Assembly: GCA_963791225.1 (NCBI GenBank)
Contig: CAWBRV010000006.1
Span: 4,220-68,219, forward strand
DNA: 64,000 nucleotides
Direction: 5' to 3'
Source: PALSA-612 sp963791225
GTDB lineage: Bacteria; Actinomycetota; Thermoleophilia; Gaiellales; Gaiellaceae
The position numbers were made by a program, and so were the translations under genes. Position 1 is the first letter of the stretch, and each line of letters begins with the position of its first letter. Under the pieces are notes generated by a model. The model was given only the letters and a program-made list of their open reading frames with translations. It was not told where the DNA came from and ran no database searches. Below are positions 24,508 to 33,356 of this stretch, piece by piece.

Positions 24508-24854
24508 CCGAGGTCTACGACCTGTTCCAGGAGGGGCGCGACCGCCTTCGCCGTGGCCAGGCCGCACAGGCGACCGTGCCGCTCGAGAAGGCCAGGCGGC
24601 GCGAGCCGAACAAGGCCTCGATCAGGGAGACGCTCGGCATCGCGTACTTCCGGCTGGGGCGCTACGAGGCGGCAGCCGACGAGTTCCGGGCTGCGCTCGA
24701 GATCTCTCCCGTCGACGACTACGCCCACTACGCACTCGGGCGCTGCCTCGAAAAGCTGGGACGGCCGACCGAGGCGAACGCGCACTACAAGCTCGCCTGC
24801 TCGCTGCGCCCGAACGAGGAGACGTACGCCGCTCGCGTGCTCGATCTCGACTGA
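24504..24854 (+). CDS. Tetratricopeptide-repeat protein
   Basis: Two to three TPR units are visible (REPNKASIRETLGIAYFRLG, DEFRAALEISPVDDYAHYAL, EANAHYKLACSLRP), a protein-protein interaction scaffold. Protein-like sequence begins before the first standard start: LTEVYDLFQEGRDRLRRGQA reads from CTG 24504, which overlaps the coaBC stop. A CTG start or an upstream indel is therefore likely; the first GTG (24576) would cut off the first helices. Partner unknown. Confidence 0.7.
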   Translation: MTEVYDLFQEGRDRLRRGQAAQATVPLEKARRREPNKASIRETLGIAYFRLGRYEAAADEFRAALEISPVDDYAHYALGRCLEKLGRPTEANAHYKLACSLRPNEETYAARVLDLD

Positions 24855-24938
24855 TCGGAACTATCCCACGGGCCGGAACACTCGTCTGAAACTCTGGTAA
24901 TACTGGTTCCGGTTTCTTCCAACAGGAGGTAGGAGAGC

Positions 24939-26604
24939 ATGGGGCTGAAAAAGCTCGTATTACTCGCTGCCATCGCGGCTTTCAGCGTGGGCGTGGCCGC
25001 TGCCGCGAGTGCTGCGACGAGCTCGAGCACGGCAAGCAACGCGCTGGTATTCGGCGCAGCGTCCGATCCGGTCATCATCGACGGGCCGCTCGTCTCGGAC
25101 GGCGAGTCGCTTCGCGTCGTCGACCAGATCTTCCAGGGCCTCGTCGGCCTGAAGCCGGGCACGACGCAGATCGTGCCGCTGCTGGCGACGAGGTACTCGC
25201 CGAGCAAGAACGGGCTCACCTGGACGTTCACGCTCCGCAAGGGCGTCAAGTTCTCGGACGGCACACCGTTCAACTCCGCGGCGGTCTGCTTCAACTTCCA
25301 CCGCTGGTTCAACTTCCCGGGGCCGCTGCAGAACAGTGCCGTGACCTACTACTGGAACACGGTGTTCGGCGGCTTCGCCCATCCGGCAGCCGGGAGCCCC
25401 GGCCCGGACAAGAGCCTGTACAAGAGCTGCAAGACGAGGGGCACCAACACGGTGCAGATCCTGTTGACGCGGCGCTCGTCGTCGTTCCTCGGCGCGCTCG
25501 CGCTGACGAACTTCGGCATCGCCAGCCCGACGGCGCTCGTGAAGTACAAGGCCGATGCGGGCTCGGTCGACTCGAACGGCGTCTTCCATCCGACCGGGAC
25601 GTTCGGTACGCAGAACCCGATCGGCACGGGCCCGTACATGCTGAAGACCTGGCAGGTCGGGAACAAGCTCGAGATCGACGCGAACCCGAACTACTGGGGT
25701 CCGAAGGCCAAGCTGCAGCGGATCATCTTCCGGCCGATCGCCGACAACGCGGCCCGGCTGCAGGCGCTGCAGAGCGGTGAGATCCAGGGCTACGACCTGG
25801 TCGCTCCCGAGGACATCGGGACCGTCAAGTCGAACCCGAAGCTGAAGATCCTCGACCGGCCGGCCTTCAACGTCGGCTACGTCGGGATCAACCAGGCGAT
25901 CCCGCCGATGAACAACCTGAAGGTCCGCCAGGCGGTGGCCTACGGGCTCGACCGCGCCTCCGTCGTGGCCAAGTTCTATGCCGGCCGCGGACAGGTCGCG
26001 ACCGAGTTCCTGCCGCCGACCCTGGTCGGCTACGCGGGCAAGGGCGTCCCGCTCTACCCGTTCAGCCCGTCGAAGTCGAAGGCGCTCCTCCAGTCGGCGG
26101 GTCTGACGCCTGCCGGTGCCGCTCGACTTCTGGTACCCGACGAGCGTCTCCCGGCCGTACATGCCCGACCCGCAGCGGAACGCCGAGGCGTTCGCCGCGA
26201 GCCTCGAGCAGTCCGGCTTCAAGGTGACGTTCCACTCTGCCCCGTGGCGCCCGGACTACCTGGCCCAGGTGCAGAGCGGGAAGGCCCAGGTCTACCTGCT
26301 CGGGTGGACGGGTGACTTCGGCGACCCGGCCAACTTCGACAACGTGCACTTCGGAGCGTTCAACCCGCAGTTCGGGTTCCACAACTCGAAGCTGTTCACG
26401 ATGTTGCAGACGGCCGACTCGGAGACCAACATCGCGAAGCGGGTCAAGGACTACCAGCAGGCCGAGATCTACATCATGAAGTACCTGCCGATGGTCCCGT
26501 ACGTGCACAGCAAGCCGGCGCTCGCCTTCCAGAAGAACGTGGTCGGGTACATCCCGAGCCCCGTCTCGCTGGAGTCGTTCGCCACCGTCCGCTACACGTC
26601 GTAG
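24939..26604 (+). CDS. Peptide/nickel-type ABC transporter substrate-binding protein, one frameshift
   Basis: This family 5 (DppA/OppA-like) solute receptor has a signal peptide (about residues 1-27, ending ASAATSSS), then PIIDGP-like strands, LRKGVKFSDGTPF, NPIGTGPYMLKTW and NLKVRQAVAYGLDR. The frame breaks near 26113 and resumes as VPLDFWYPTSVSRPYMPDP to the stop at 26604. Total about 555 residues is normal. A good ribosome-binding site (AGGAGGTAGGAG) and an extended -10-like TGGTAATAC (24895-24903) precede it. It opens a five-gene importer operon. Confidence 0.88.
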
Positions 26605-26641
26605 GGGACTAGGGAGGAGGATGCAGCCGGCGGACGGCTAG

Positions 26642-27649
26642 ATGCTTCGCTTCACCGTCCGCCGGCTGCTCCTGCTCCTCCCGATCCTCTTCGGGGTATC
26701 GCTCCTCGTCTTCATCTGGATCCGCCTGCTGCCGGGCGGTCCCGCCCAGGGGCTGCTCGGGGAGCGGGCGACGCCGGCGTCGGTCGCGCAGATCAACCAT
26801 CAGTTCGGCCTCGACAGGCCGATCTACGTGCAGTACTGGCGGTACCTCGACGAGACGGTCGTTCATCTCAACCTGGGCACGAGCATCAAGTCCTTCCGAC
26901 CCGTCACGGACGAGATCAGGATCCGCTTCCCGGCCACCGTCGAGCTCGCGCTCGGCGCGATGATCTTCGCCGTCGCCTTCGGCGTCCCGCTCGGCTTCCT
27001 CGCGGCGAAGCGGTACGGCTCCGCCTTCGACCACGGCAGCCTGCTCGCATCGCTGATCGGGATCTCGATCCCGATCTTCTTCCTCGGGCTGATCCTCAAG
27101 TACATCTTCTCGGTGCGGCTCGGGTGGTTGCCCAGCATCGGTCGTGAGGACGTCCTGGCGGACTACTCGCACCCGACCGGCTTCTACATCCTCGACGCGA
27201 TCATCGAACGCAATCCGGCTCAGTTCTGGGACGCGATCCAGCACCTGATCCTGCCCGCGATCGCGCTCGGATCGATCCCGCTCGCGATCATCGCGCGGAT
27301 CACCCGTGCCTCGGTGCTCGACGTCCAGAACGAGGACTACGTCCGCACGGCGCGGGCCAAGGGCCTGCCGCCGCGCACCGTCGACTCGCGGCACGTGCTG
27401 CGGAACGCGATGCTGCCGATCTCGACCATCATCGGCCTCCAGACCGGCCTCTTGCTCTCGGGCGCCGTCCTGACCGAGACCGTCTTCGCCTGGCCCGGTA
27501 TCGGCAGCTGGCTCGCAAGCGCGATCTTCAGCCGCGACTATCCCGTGCTGCAGGGCGGCATCCTCTTCCTCGCGGTCGTCTTCGTCGTCGTCAACCTGGT
27601 CGTGGACATCTCGTACGCGGTCCTGAACCCTCGGATCAGGCTGAGCTGA
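26642..27649 (+). CDS. Peptide ABC transporter permease (DppB type)
   Basis: The 335-residue integral membrane protein has six predicted segments, beginning LLLLLPILFGVSLLVFIWI. The coupling-helix motif that docks onto the ATPases is in DYVRTARAKGLPPRTVDSRH (the EAA-like loop). LPGGPAQ and the TM1 pattern are typical of the DppB/OppB branch. It sits 37 bp after the receptor gene and 1 bp before the second permease. Confidence 0.93.
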   Translation: MLRFTVRRLLLLLPILFGVSLLVFIWIRLLPGGPAQGLLGERATPASVAQINHQFGLDRPIYVQYWRYLDETVVHLNLGTSIKSFRPVTDEIRIRFPATVELALGAMIFAVAFGVPLGFLAAKRYGSAFDHGSLLASLIGISIPIFFLGLILKYIFSVRLGWLPSIGREDVLADYSHPTGFYILDAIIERNPAQFWDAIQHLILPAIALGSIPLAIIARITRASVLDVQNEDYVRTARAKGLPPRTVDSRHVLRNAMLPISTIIGLQTGLLLSGAVLTETVFAWPGIGSWLASAIFSRDYPVLQGGILFLAVVFVVVNLVVDISYAVLNPRIRLS

Positions 27650-27650
27650 C

Positions 27651-28647
27651 GTGACCGTCGCCCAGATCGATGCCGCGACCGTGCTTCCCGCATCGAGCGG
27701 CGGCCTGTGGCACGAGGCCTGGTCGCGCCTGCGCAAGAACCCGGGCGCGATCGTCGGGTTGCTTCATCGTCGGCACCTTCGTGGTGATCGCGATCTTCGC
27801 GCCGCTGCTCGCGCCCTACTCGCCGAAGCTGGTGAACCTGAATGCGATCGGGACGAGCTGCTGTCCCGGGCCGTCCGCGCAGCACTGGTTCGGCGTCGAC
27901 CAGCTCGGCCGCGACGAGTTCAGCCGGATCCTCTACGGCGCGCGCTACTCGCTCATCATCGGCGTCGTCGCCGTTGCCGCGGGACTGACGCTCGGCCTGC
28001 TGTTCGGTGCCACGGCCGGCTACGTCGGCGGCTTCACGGACTCGCTGATCATGCGCTGCATGGACGTGATGCTCGCGATCCCGGGTCTTCTGCTCGCGAT
28101 CGGCATCGTCGCCGCGCTCGGCCCGGGGTTGTGGCAGATCATGATCGCCGTCGGGATCACGAACGTGCCGGTGTTCGCGCGTCTCTTACGTGGCTCGGTG
28201 CTGGCCCAACGGGAGCAGGACTTCGTCCTCGCGGCGCGGTCGGTCGGCGTCCGCAAGCGGTCGATCCTGTTCGGGCACATCCTTCCGAACTCGATGTCGC
28301 CGCTGATCGTCGGGGCGACCCTGGCGATGGCGACCGCGATCATCGACGTCGCCGGCCTCGGCTTCCTCGGGCTCGGCCCGCAGGACCCGGGCACGCCGGA
28401 GTGGGGGACGATGCTGACGCAGGTCGACCTCTACCTCCAGAGCGCACCCTTCCTCGCGATCATCCCCGGCATCGCCATCGTCCTGCTCGTGCTCGGCTTC
28501 AACCTGATCGGCGACGGCCTCCGCGAGGCACTCGACCCGAAGCTGCGCGGCCGCACCGGCAAGTTCAAGGCTTCGAAGAGCGCCGAGGCGTCGCTCGACG
28601 AGACCCGCGCCGCGGCGTTCAACCAGGAATCGGGCGAGTTTGGCTAG
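27651..28647 (+). CDS. Peptide ABC transporter permease (DppC type), one frameshift
   Basis: This is the second channel subunit. The N-terminus is in one frame (GTG 27651, VAQIDAATVLPASSGGLWHE, RLRKNPGAIVG) and the rest, from FIVGTFVVIAIFAPLLAPYSP, in the next; the break is near 27760. Typical DppC features are HWFGVDQLGRDEFSRILYGAR, and the coupling loop QDFVLAARSVGVRKRSILFGH. The corrected length is about 331 residues. It overlaps the first ATPase gene by 8 nt. Confidence 0.87.
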
Positions 28648-29662
28648 CTCCGGCCCGGCGCCGCTGCTCGCGGTCGACGGGCTTCGAGTCGAGTTCTGGA
28701 CGTCTCGCGGCACGATCCACGCGGTCAACGGCACCTCGTTCTCGATCGGCGCCGGCGAGACGCTTGGAATCGTCGGCGAGTCGGGCTGCGGCAAGAGCGT
28801 CACCTCGCTCGCGCTGCTCGGCATCCTGCCGCGCGCGGGCCGTGCCGTCGCCGGCACAGCGCTCTTCGAGGGCCGTGACCTGCTCCAGCTCTCGGACAGG
28901 GAGCTCCGCGACATCCGCGGCAAGGAAGTCGCGATGATCTTCCAGGACCCGATGACGAGCCTGAACCCCGTGCTGACGATCGGGCGGCAGATCCGGGAGG
29001 CGCTCGAGACGCACTTCGACATGGACCGCTCCGCTGCGAAGAAACGCGCCATCGAGCTCCTCGACCAGGTGGGGATTCCGGGCGCGCCGAGCCGCGTCGG
29101 CGACTACCCGCACCAGTTCTCGGGCGGCATGCGGCAGCGCGCGATGATCGCGATGGCGCTTGCGTGCCAGCCGAAGCTGCTGATCGCAGACGAGCCGACG
29201 ACGGCGCTCGACGTCACGATCCAGGCGCAGATCCTCGACCTGCTCCGAGCACTCGTCGCCGACGTCGGGATGGCACTGATCCTGATCACGCACGACCTCG
29301 GCGTCGTCGCGGGCATGTGCGAGCGCGTCAACGTCATGTACGGGGGCATGTTCATGGAGGCCGGCGACTCGGACAAGATCTTCGCCCGGCCGCGCCATCC
29401 GTACACACTCGGCCTGCTGCAGAGCGTGCCGCGCCTCGACGCGTCGCGGCGCGGCCGGCTGACGCCGATCCACGGCGCGCCGCGCGACATGCTCACCTCG
29501 CCCCGCTCCTGCCCCTTCCAGCCGCGCTGCCGCTACGCGATCGACCAGTGCACGACCGAGGTGCCGCCGCTCACCGAGATCGAGCCCGGCCACTTCGCCG
29601 CCTGCTTCAACCCCGTTCCGGCCGGGGAGTGGGCGACGAGCCGGCAGGCAGTGGTCGGATGA
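28640..29662 (+). CDS. Peptide ABC transporter ATPase (DppD type)
   Basis: The 340-residue ATPase has Walker A GESGCGKS, Q-loop FQDPMTSLNPV, signature FSGGMRQR, Walker B LLIADEPTTALD and the switch His in LITHDLGVV. The C-terminal oligopeptide-transporter extension, with CPFQPRC and other cysteines that hold a [4Fe-4S]-type cluster in some homologues, is present. Start TTG 28640 overlaps the permease stop, and its stop overlaps the next ATG. Confidence 0.95.
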   Translation: MASSGPAPLLAVDGLRVEFWTSRGTIHAVNGTSFSIGAGETLGIVGESGCGKSVTSLALLGILPRAGRAVAGTALFEGRDLLQLSDRELRDIRGKEVAMIFQDPMTSLNPVLTIGRQIREALETHFDMDRSAAKKRAIELLDQVGIPGAPSRVGDYPHQFSGGMRQRAMIAMALACQPKLLIADEPTTALDVTIQAQILDLLRALVADVGMALILITHDLGVVAGMCERVNVMYGGMFMEAGDSDKIFARPRHPYTLGLLQSVPRLDASRRGRLTPIHGAPRDMLTSPRSCPFQPRCRYAIDQCTTEVPPLTEIEPGHFAACFNPVPAGEWATSRQAVVG

Positions 29663-30753
29663 GGGCAACGGCGGCGCCCGACGGCAACCTGGTCGACGTC
29701 GAGGGGCTGAAGGTCTACTTCCCGATCAAGAGTGGCCTTCTGCTCGACCGCCACGTCGGCGACGTCCGCGCCGTCGACGATGTCACCTTCTCCATCCGCC
29801 GCGGCGAGACGCTCGGCCTCGTCGGCGAGTCCGGCTGCGGCAAGTCCACGCTCGGGCGGGCCCTGCTCCTGCTCTACAAGCCGACGGCGGGACGGATCGT
29901 CTTCGACGGACAAGACCTGACCGCGCTCGACGGAGAGAACGTCCGCACGCTGCGGCGTCGCATGCAGATGGTCTTCCAGGACCCGTTTGCGTCGCTCAAC
30001 CCGCGCCACAGCATCGGTCGCATCGTCGGGGAGCCGCTGAAGACGCACGGCCTCGCCGGCGGCAAGCAGGCGACCGCGCGGGTGCGGGAGCTGCTCGAGA
30101 TCGTCGGTCTCCCGCCCGACGCGGTCTCGCGCTACCCGCACGAGTTCTCGGGCGGGCAGCGCCAGCGCATCGGCCTCGCACGCGCTCTCGCCCTCAACCC
30201 GGACTTCATCGTCGCCGACGAGCCCGTCTCGGCGCTGGACGTGTCGATCCAGGCGCAGATCATCAACCTGTTCGAGGAGCTGCAGCACGAGTTCAACCTG
30301 ACCTACCTGTTCATCGCGCACGACCTCGCCGTGGTCAGGCACATCTCCGACCGCGTCGCCGTCATGTACCTGGGGGTCATCGTCGAGGTCTCGCCGTCGG
30401 ACGAGCTCTACGACAGCCCACTCCACCCGTACACGATCTCGCTGCTCTCGGCGATCCCGATCGCGGACCCCGAGGTCGAGCGTGCCCGCAAGCCGATCCT
30501 CCTCGCCGGCGACCTGCCAAGCCCGGCCAACCCGCCCAGCGGGTGCCGCTTCCACACCCGCTGCCCGTACGTCCAGGACACGCGCTGCCGCGACGAGGCA
30601 CCGCCGCTCCGCGAGCTCGACCCGGGCCACACGGTCGCGTGCCACTGGGCCGAGCAGATCAGGAGCGGCGAGCTACAGCCGAAGCAGCGCGCGGCCGAGT
30701 TCGTCCAGCCGCTCGGCGCCGGGGTGGCGGTCGAGCCTCCCTCGACGGGCTAA
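29659..30753 (+). CDS. Peptide ABC transporter ATPase (DppF type)
   Basis: The 364-residue partner ATPase has Walker A GESGCGKST, FQDPFASLNPRHS, signature FSGGQRQR, Walker B FIVADEPVSALD, switch IAHDLAVV, and the Cys-containing C-terminal extension (GCRFHTRCPY, DTRCRDEAPPL). ATG 29659 overlaps the DppD stop (ATGA). It ends the importer operon and converges on a hypothetical gene four bases away. Substrate could be di- or oligopeptides; it cannot be told from sequence. Confidence 0.95.
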   Translation: MRATAAPDGNLVDVEGLKVYFPIKSGLLLDRHVGDVRAVDDVTFSIRRGETLGLVGESGCGKSTLGRALLLLYKPTAGRIVFDGQDLTALDGENVRTLRRRMQMVFQDPFASLNPRHSIGRIVGEPLKTHGLAGGKQATARVRELLEIVGLPPDAVSRYPHEFSGGQRQRIGLARALALNPDFIVADEPVSALDVSIQAQIINLFEELQHEFNLTYLFIAHDLAVVRHISDRVAVMYLGVIVEVSPSDELYDSPLHPYTISLLSAIPIADPEVERARKPILLAGDLPSPANPPSGCRFHTRCPYVQDTRCRDEAPPLRELDPGHTVACHWAEQIRSGELQPKQRAAEFVQPLGAGVAVEPPSTG

Positions 30754-30757
30754 AGGC

Positions 30758-31432
30758 TCAGGACCTGGTCATGCGCGCCGCCATCTTGGCGGCGGCCGCG
30801 CGGATGTCGGCCTGCGTCCAACCCTTGCCGACCGTGAGCACGCTGAGCGTGCCGAGCGCACGTCCTTTGCGGAGTTCGAGCACGGTGGCCGTGAGCGTCG
30901 ACTTTCCCTGCGCAGAGGTGATGTGAACCGTGATCTCGAAGCCGGTCGCCGACGCCGACAGACCTGTCAGCTTCAGCGCCTTCACGGTGCTCTTGCCGAA
31001 CGAGCCGGGGGGCACCTCGCCGGCGAGCACCGCGCCGAGGCAGCGGGCGTAGCCGGGCTGCGAGGTGATGTGCGCGGCCGTCGCCGCCTGGGCCGGGGTC
31101 TTGAAGATGTGCACGTCCGACTCGACGAGGAAGGTGCCGGTGTTGACGTTCCGCGAGTAGGTCGTCCCGACCTCGGCGTTCGCGGTCAGTTTCGACAGGC
31201 TGTAGTGCTTGACGATGCAGAGCGGGTTGATCCGCCCGAAGTCCGTGGCTGCCCCCTTCCAGCCCGTTCCGTGCAGCGCCGTCTTTCCCAGCACGATCGT
31301 GCGGGCGTAGGCCTTGTCGGCCGGCTTGGCCACGAGCTTCGGATCGCCGGGCGCTGCCAGGGCCGTCGCGGCGAGAATCGCCGCGGCCGCGAGGGCCAGG
31401 ACGACGGCAAGAGGCCGGGAGACGCCTGCCAC
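30758..31432 (-). CDS. Secreted protein of unknown function
   Basis: I do not recognise a family. The 224-residue product has a clear signal peptide (LAVVLALAAAAILAATALAA, about residues 8-27). A mixed alpha/beta body follows with LVESDVHIFKTPAQAATAAH and a PsbP- or DUF-like lipid-binding flavour, and the C-terminus is TQADIRAAAAKMAARM. The GTG start is six bases after minus-strand -10 TATCTT (31439-31444), so it is probably leaderless and diverges from dtd. Confidence 0.75.
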   Translation of the reverse strand: MAGVSRPLAVVLALAAAAILAATALAAPGDPKLVAKPADKAYARTIVLGKTALHGTGWKGAATDFGRINPLCIVKHYSLSKLTANAEVGTTYSRNVNTGTFLVESDVHIFKTPAQAATAAHITSQPGYARCLGAVLAGEVPPGSFGKSTVKALKLTGLSASATGFEITVHITSAQGKSTLTATVLELRKGRALGTLSVLTVGKGWTQADIRAAAAKMAARMTRS

Positions 31433-31438
31433 GAAATC

Positions 31439-31456
31439 AAGATAGCCGAGTAGGCT
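31439..31456. promoter_or_regulatory. Back-to-back leaderless promoters of the secreted protein and dtd
   Basis: Minus-strand TATCTT (31439-31444) is six bases from GTG 31432, and plus-strand TAGGCT (31451-31456) is seven bases from GTG 31464. The two -10 elements are only six bases apart, so the polymerases must compete. Confidence 0.55.
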
Positions 31457-31463
31457 CGCGAGG

Positions 31464-31901
31464 GTGCGAGCGGTCGTTCAGCGTGTCACGAAGGCTCGGG
31501 TTTCCGTCGGCGGCGAGCCCGTCGGCGAGATCGGCCCGGGCCTTTGTGTCCTCCTCGGCGTGGCGGACACGGACGACCACGCGGCGGCCGAGCGCCTGGC
31601 GGGGCGCGTCGCCCGCCTGCGCGTGTTCGAGAACGAGGTCGGCAGGTTCGACCGCAGCATGCTGGACACCGGCGGCGAAGCGCTCGTCGTCAGCCAGTTC
31701 ACGCTCATCGCCGATACGGCGAAGGGCAACCGCCCGAGCTTCTCGCACGCGGCGCCACCCGAGCTCGCGGAGCCGCTCTACGAGCAGTTCTGCCGGGCGC
31801 TCCGCGCGCTCGGCGTCGACGTCGCCACGGGCACGTTCGGCGCACGGATGGAAGTCGAGTTGGCGAACGACGGGCCGGTGACGATCGTGCTCGACGGCTA
31901 G
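31464..31901 (+). CDS. dtd: D-aminoacyl-tRNA deacylase
   Basis: Dtd removes D-amino acids (and glycine misattached to tRNA-Ala) from tRNA. The 145-residue protein has the family start MRAVVQRVTKARVSV, the active-site motif SQFTLIADTAKGNRPSF, and the C-terminal Gly-Pro motif in NDGPVTIVLD, which excludes L-amino acids. Normal length. GTG start with a leaderless-type -10. Confidence 0.95.
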   Translation: MRAVVQRVTKARVSVGGEPVGEIGPGLCVLLGVADTDDHAAAERLAGRVARLRVFENEVGRFDRSMLDTGGEALVVSQFTLIADTAKGNRPSFSHAAPPELAEPLYEQFCRALRALGVDVATGTFGARMEVELANDGPVTIVLDG

Positions 31902-31926
31902 GTTCGCGACGGTGCCGATCGACTAG

Positions 31927-32802
31927 CTAGGCGCGCGCCCTCTCGACGAGCCAGTCGACGAGCTTGCGCTCGTACTCGAGCGCGATCGAGCCGTCGTGGA
32001 GCGCCATCTCGTGCGACGCCTCGGGGACGACGACGATCTGAACGGCGTCACCTCGCGCCTCGCGCCAGGCCTGGACGCTCGGCTCGACCGGCGTCCACGC
32101 GTCGTCTGCTCCGTAGAACATGAGGGCCGGCACGCGCACGGCCGCGAACACCGGACGCGGATCCCAGTCCATCTCCTCGATCCAGAGCCGGCAGCCCTCG
32201 GCGTCGAGCAGGATGGGCGGGAGGAAAGCGAGCAGCCACCACGGCTCGTCCATCGCCGCCTGCAGCTCCGCGGCGAGCTCGGCTTCGCGGCCCCCAGCGC
32301 GGCCGTGCACGTAGGCCTCGTACGCGCGGCGCAGCGCGAGCACGCGGTGCACGACGGCGCTCCCGTAGCCGGCGTGCTCGAGCTGCTGCGCGACCGCGTA
32401 CATCATCTGCTCGGACGGCGTCACGCCGGTCGACGCGACCCCGACGACGAAGGCGACGCGATCCGACTCCGACGCGGCGAGCGGGGCGATCCAGCCGCCC
32501 TGGCTCAGGCCCCAGAGGCCGACCCGGCGAACTCCGACCGCGTCGAGCACGGCCAGCGCGTCCGCGGCCTGCACCTCGAAGTGGCCCCGCGAGCTGTCGC
32601 CGGTCGACTGCCCGTCGCCGCGCCGGTCGAAGGTGACGACACCGATCCCGGCCTCGGGTAGCACCTCGTGGAGATGCCGGTACAGGAAGTAGTCGCGGGT
32701 GCCCTCACCGGCCCCGTGCAGGGCGACGATCGCGGTCTCTCCGGCGGCCGAGTACGAGGCCGCGAGCAGGGCCCCGTCGTGCCTGACCACGAGCTCCCTC
32801 AC
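31927..32802 (-). CDS. Alpha/beta-hydrolase
   Basis: The 291-residue serine hydrolase has its nucleophile in GLSQGGW, the oxyanion region ALHGAGEGTRDYF, TFDRRGDGQS, a late acid in LMFYGADDAWTP and the His in EASHEMAL. It resembles the dienelactone-hydrolase/prolyl-oligopeptidase-like group; substrate unknown. GTG 32802 is six bases from minus-strand -10 TAGGAT (32809-32814), so its message is probably leaderless. Confidence 0.88.
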   Translation of the reverse strand: MRELVVRHDGALLAASYSAAGETAIVALHGAGEGTRDYFLYRHLHEVLPEAGIGVVTFDRRGDGQSTGDSSRGHFEVQAADALAVLDAVGVRRVGLWGLSQGGWIAPLAASESDRVAFVVGVASTGVTPSEQMMYAVAQQLEHAGYGSAVVHRVLALRRAYEAYVHGRAGGREAELAAELQAAMDEPWWLLAFLPPILLDAEGCRLWIEEMDWDPRPVFAAVRVPALMFYGADDAWTPVEPSVQAWREARGDAVQIVVVPEASHEMALHDGSIALEYERKLVDWLVERARA

Positions 32803-32831
32803 CGGCGCATCCTATGGCTACAGAACGGTGC

Positions 32832-32892
32832 TATCCTGCAAACACCACATTTCACCGGCTTGGCGAAATGGGCGCACGGCGCCCATTTTTTT
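32832..32892 (+). promoter_or_regulatory. rimP-nusA operon leader: antiterminator and intrinsic terminator
   Basis: A -10-like TATCCT (32832-32837) is followed by two mutually exclusive hairpins. The terminator is ATGGGCGC-ACG-GCGCCCAT (32868-32886) with seven T (32886-32892). The antiterminator pairs CATTTC (32848-32853) plus CC with GG plus GAAATG (32865-32870), using the left foot of the terminator. The terminator ends 15 bases before the rimP ATG (32908), so read-through controls the whole operon. Confidence 0.75.
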
Positions 32893-32907
32893 CGGGAAAG
32901 ACACGAA

Positions 32908-33354
32908 ATGGGATCGAGCTACGAGAAGGAGCGGGAGCTGACGCGAGAAGTCACAGGAACGGTCGAGACGCAGATTCCGGGGGTCGAGGTGCTCGCGGTC
33001 GAGTTGCTGTCGCCGACGCGTTTCTGTGTCTTCATCGACCACCCGCAGGGGGTCGACCACGCGCTCTGCGCGCGGGTCACCGACGTCCTGCGCAGCTATC
33101 TGACCAGCTACACGGTCGACGTCTCCTCGCCGGGGCTCGAGCGTCCCCTCCGCAAGCCGGCGCACTTCCGAAACGCGGTCGGCCGCAAGGTCGCGCTGCG
33201 GATCGACCACCAGCTGAACGGCCGCAAGCGCTTCCGCGGCACCGTCGCTGAGGCAGGCACCCGAGCCGTCGCGCTCGACGTGGACAACGCCGAGCGCGTG
33301 GAAATCCCGTACGCCGCGATCGTGCGGGGGAACCTGATCGACGAGGTGAATTGA
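32908..33354 (+). CDS. rimP: Ribosome maturation factor RimP
   Basis: RimP helps assemble the 30S subunit. The 148-residue protein has the two-domain form: an N-terminal alpha/beta domain with VEVLAVELLSPTRFCVFID and DVSSPGLERPLRKPAHF (the hallmark block), and a C-terminal SH3-like barrel (GRKVALRIDHQLNGRKRFRG). ATG 32908 was chosen over the longer frame because it lies just after the leader terminator. Its stop is two bases before the nusA ATG. Confidence 0.93.
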   Translation: MGSSYEKERELTREVTGTVETQIPGVEVLAVELLSPTRFCVFIDHPQGVDHALCARVTDVLRSYLTSYTVDVSSPGLERPLRKPAHFRNAVGRKVALRIDHQLNGRKRFRGTVAEAGTRAVALDVDNAERVEIPYAAIVRGNLIDEVN

Positions 33355-33356
33355 CG

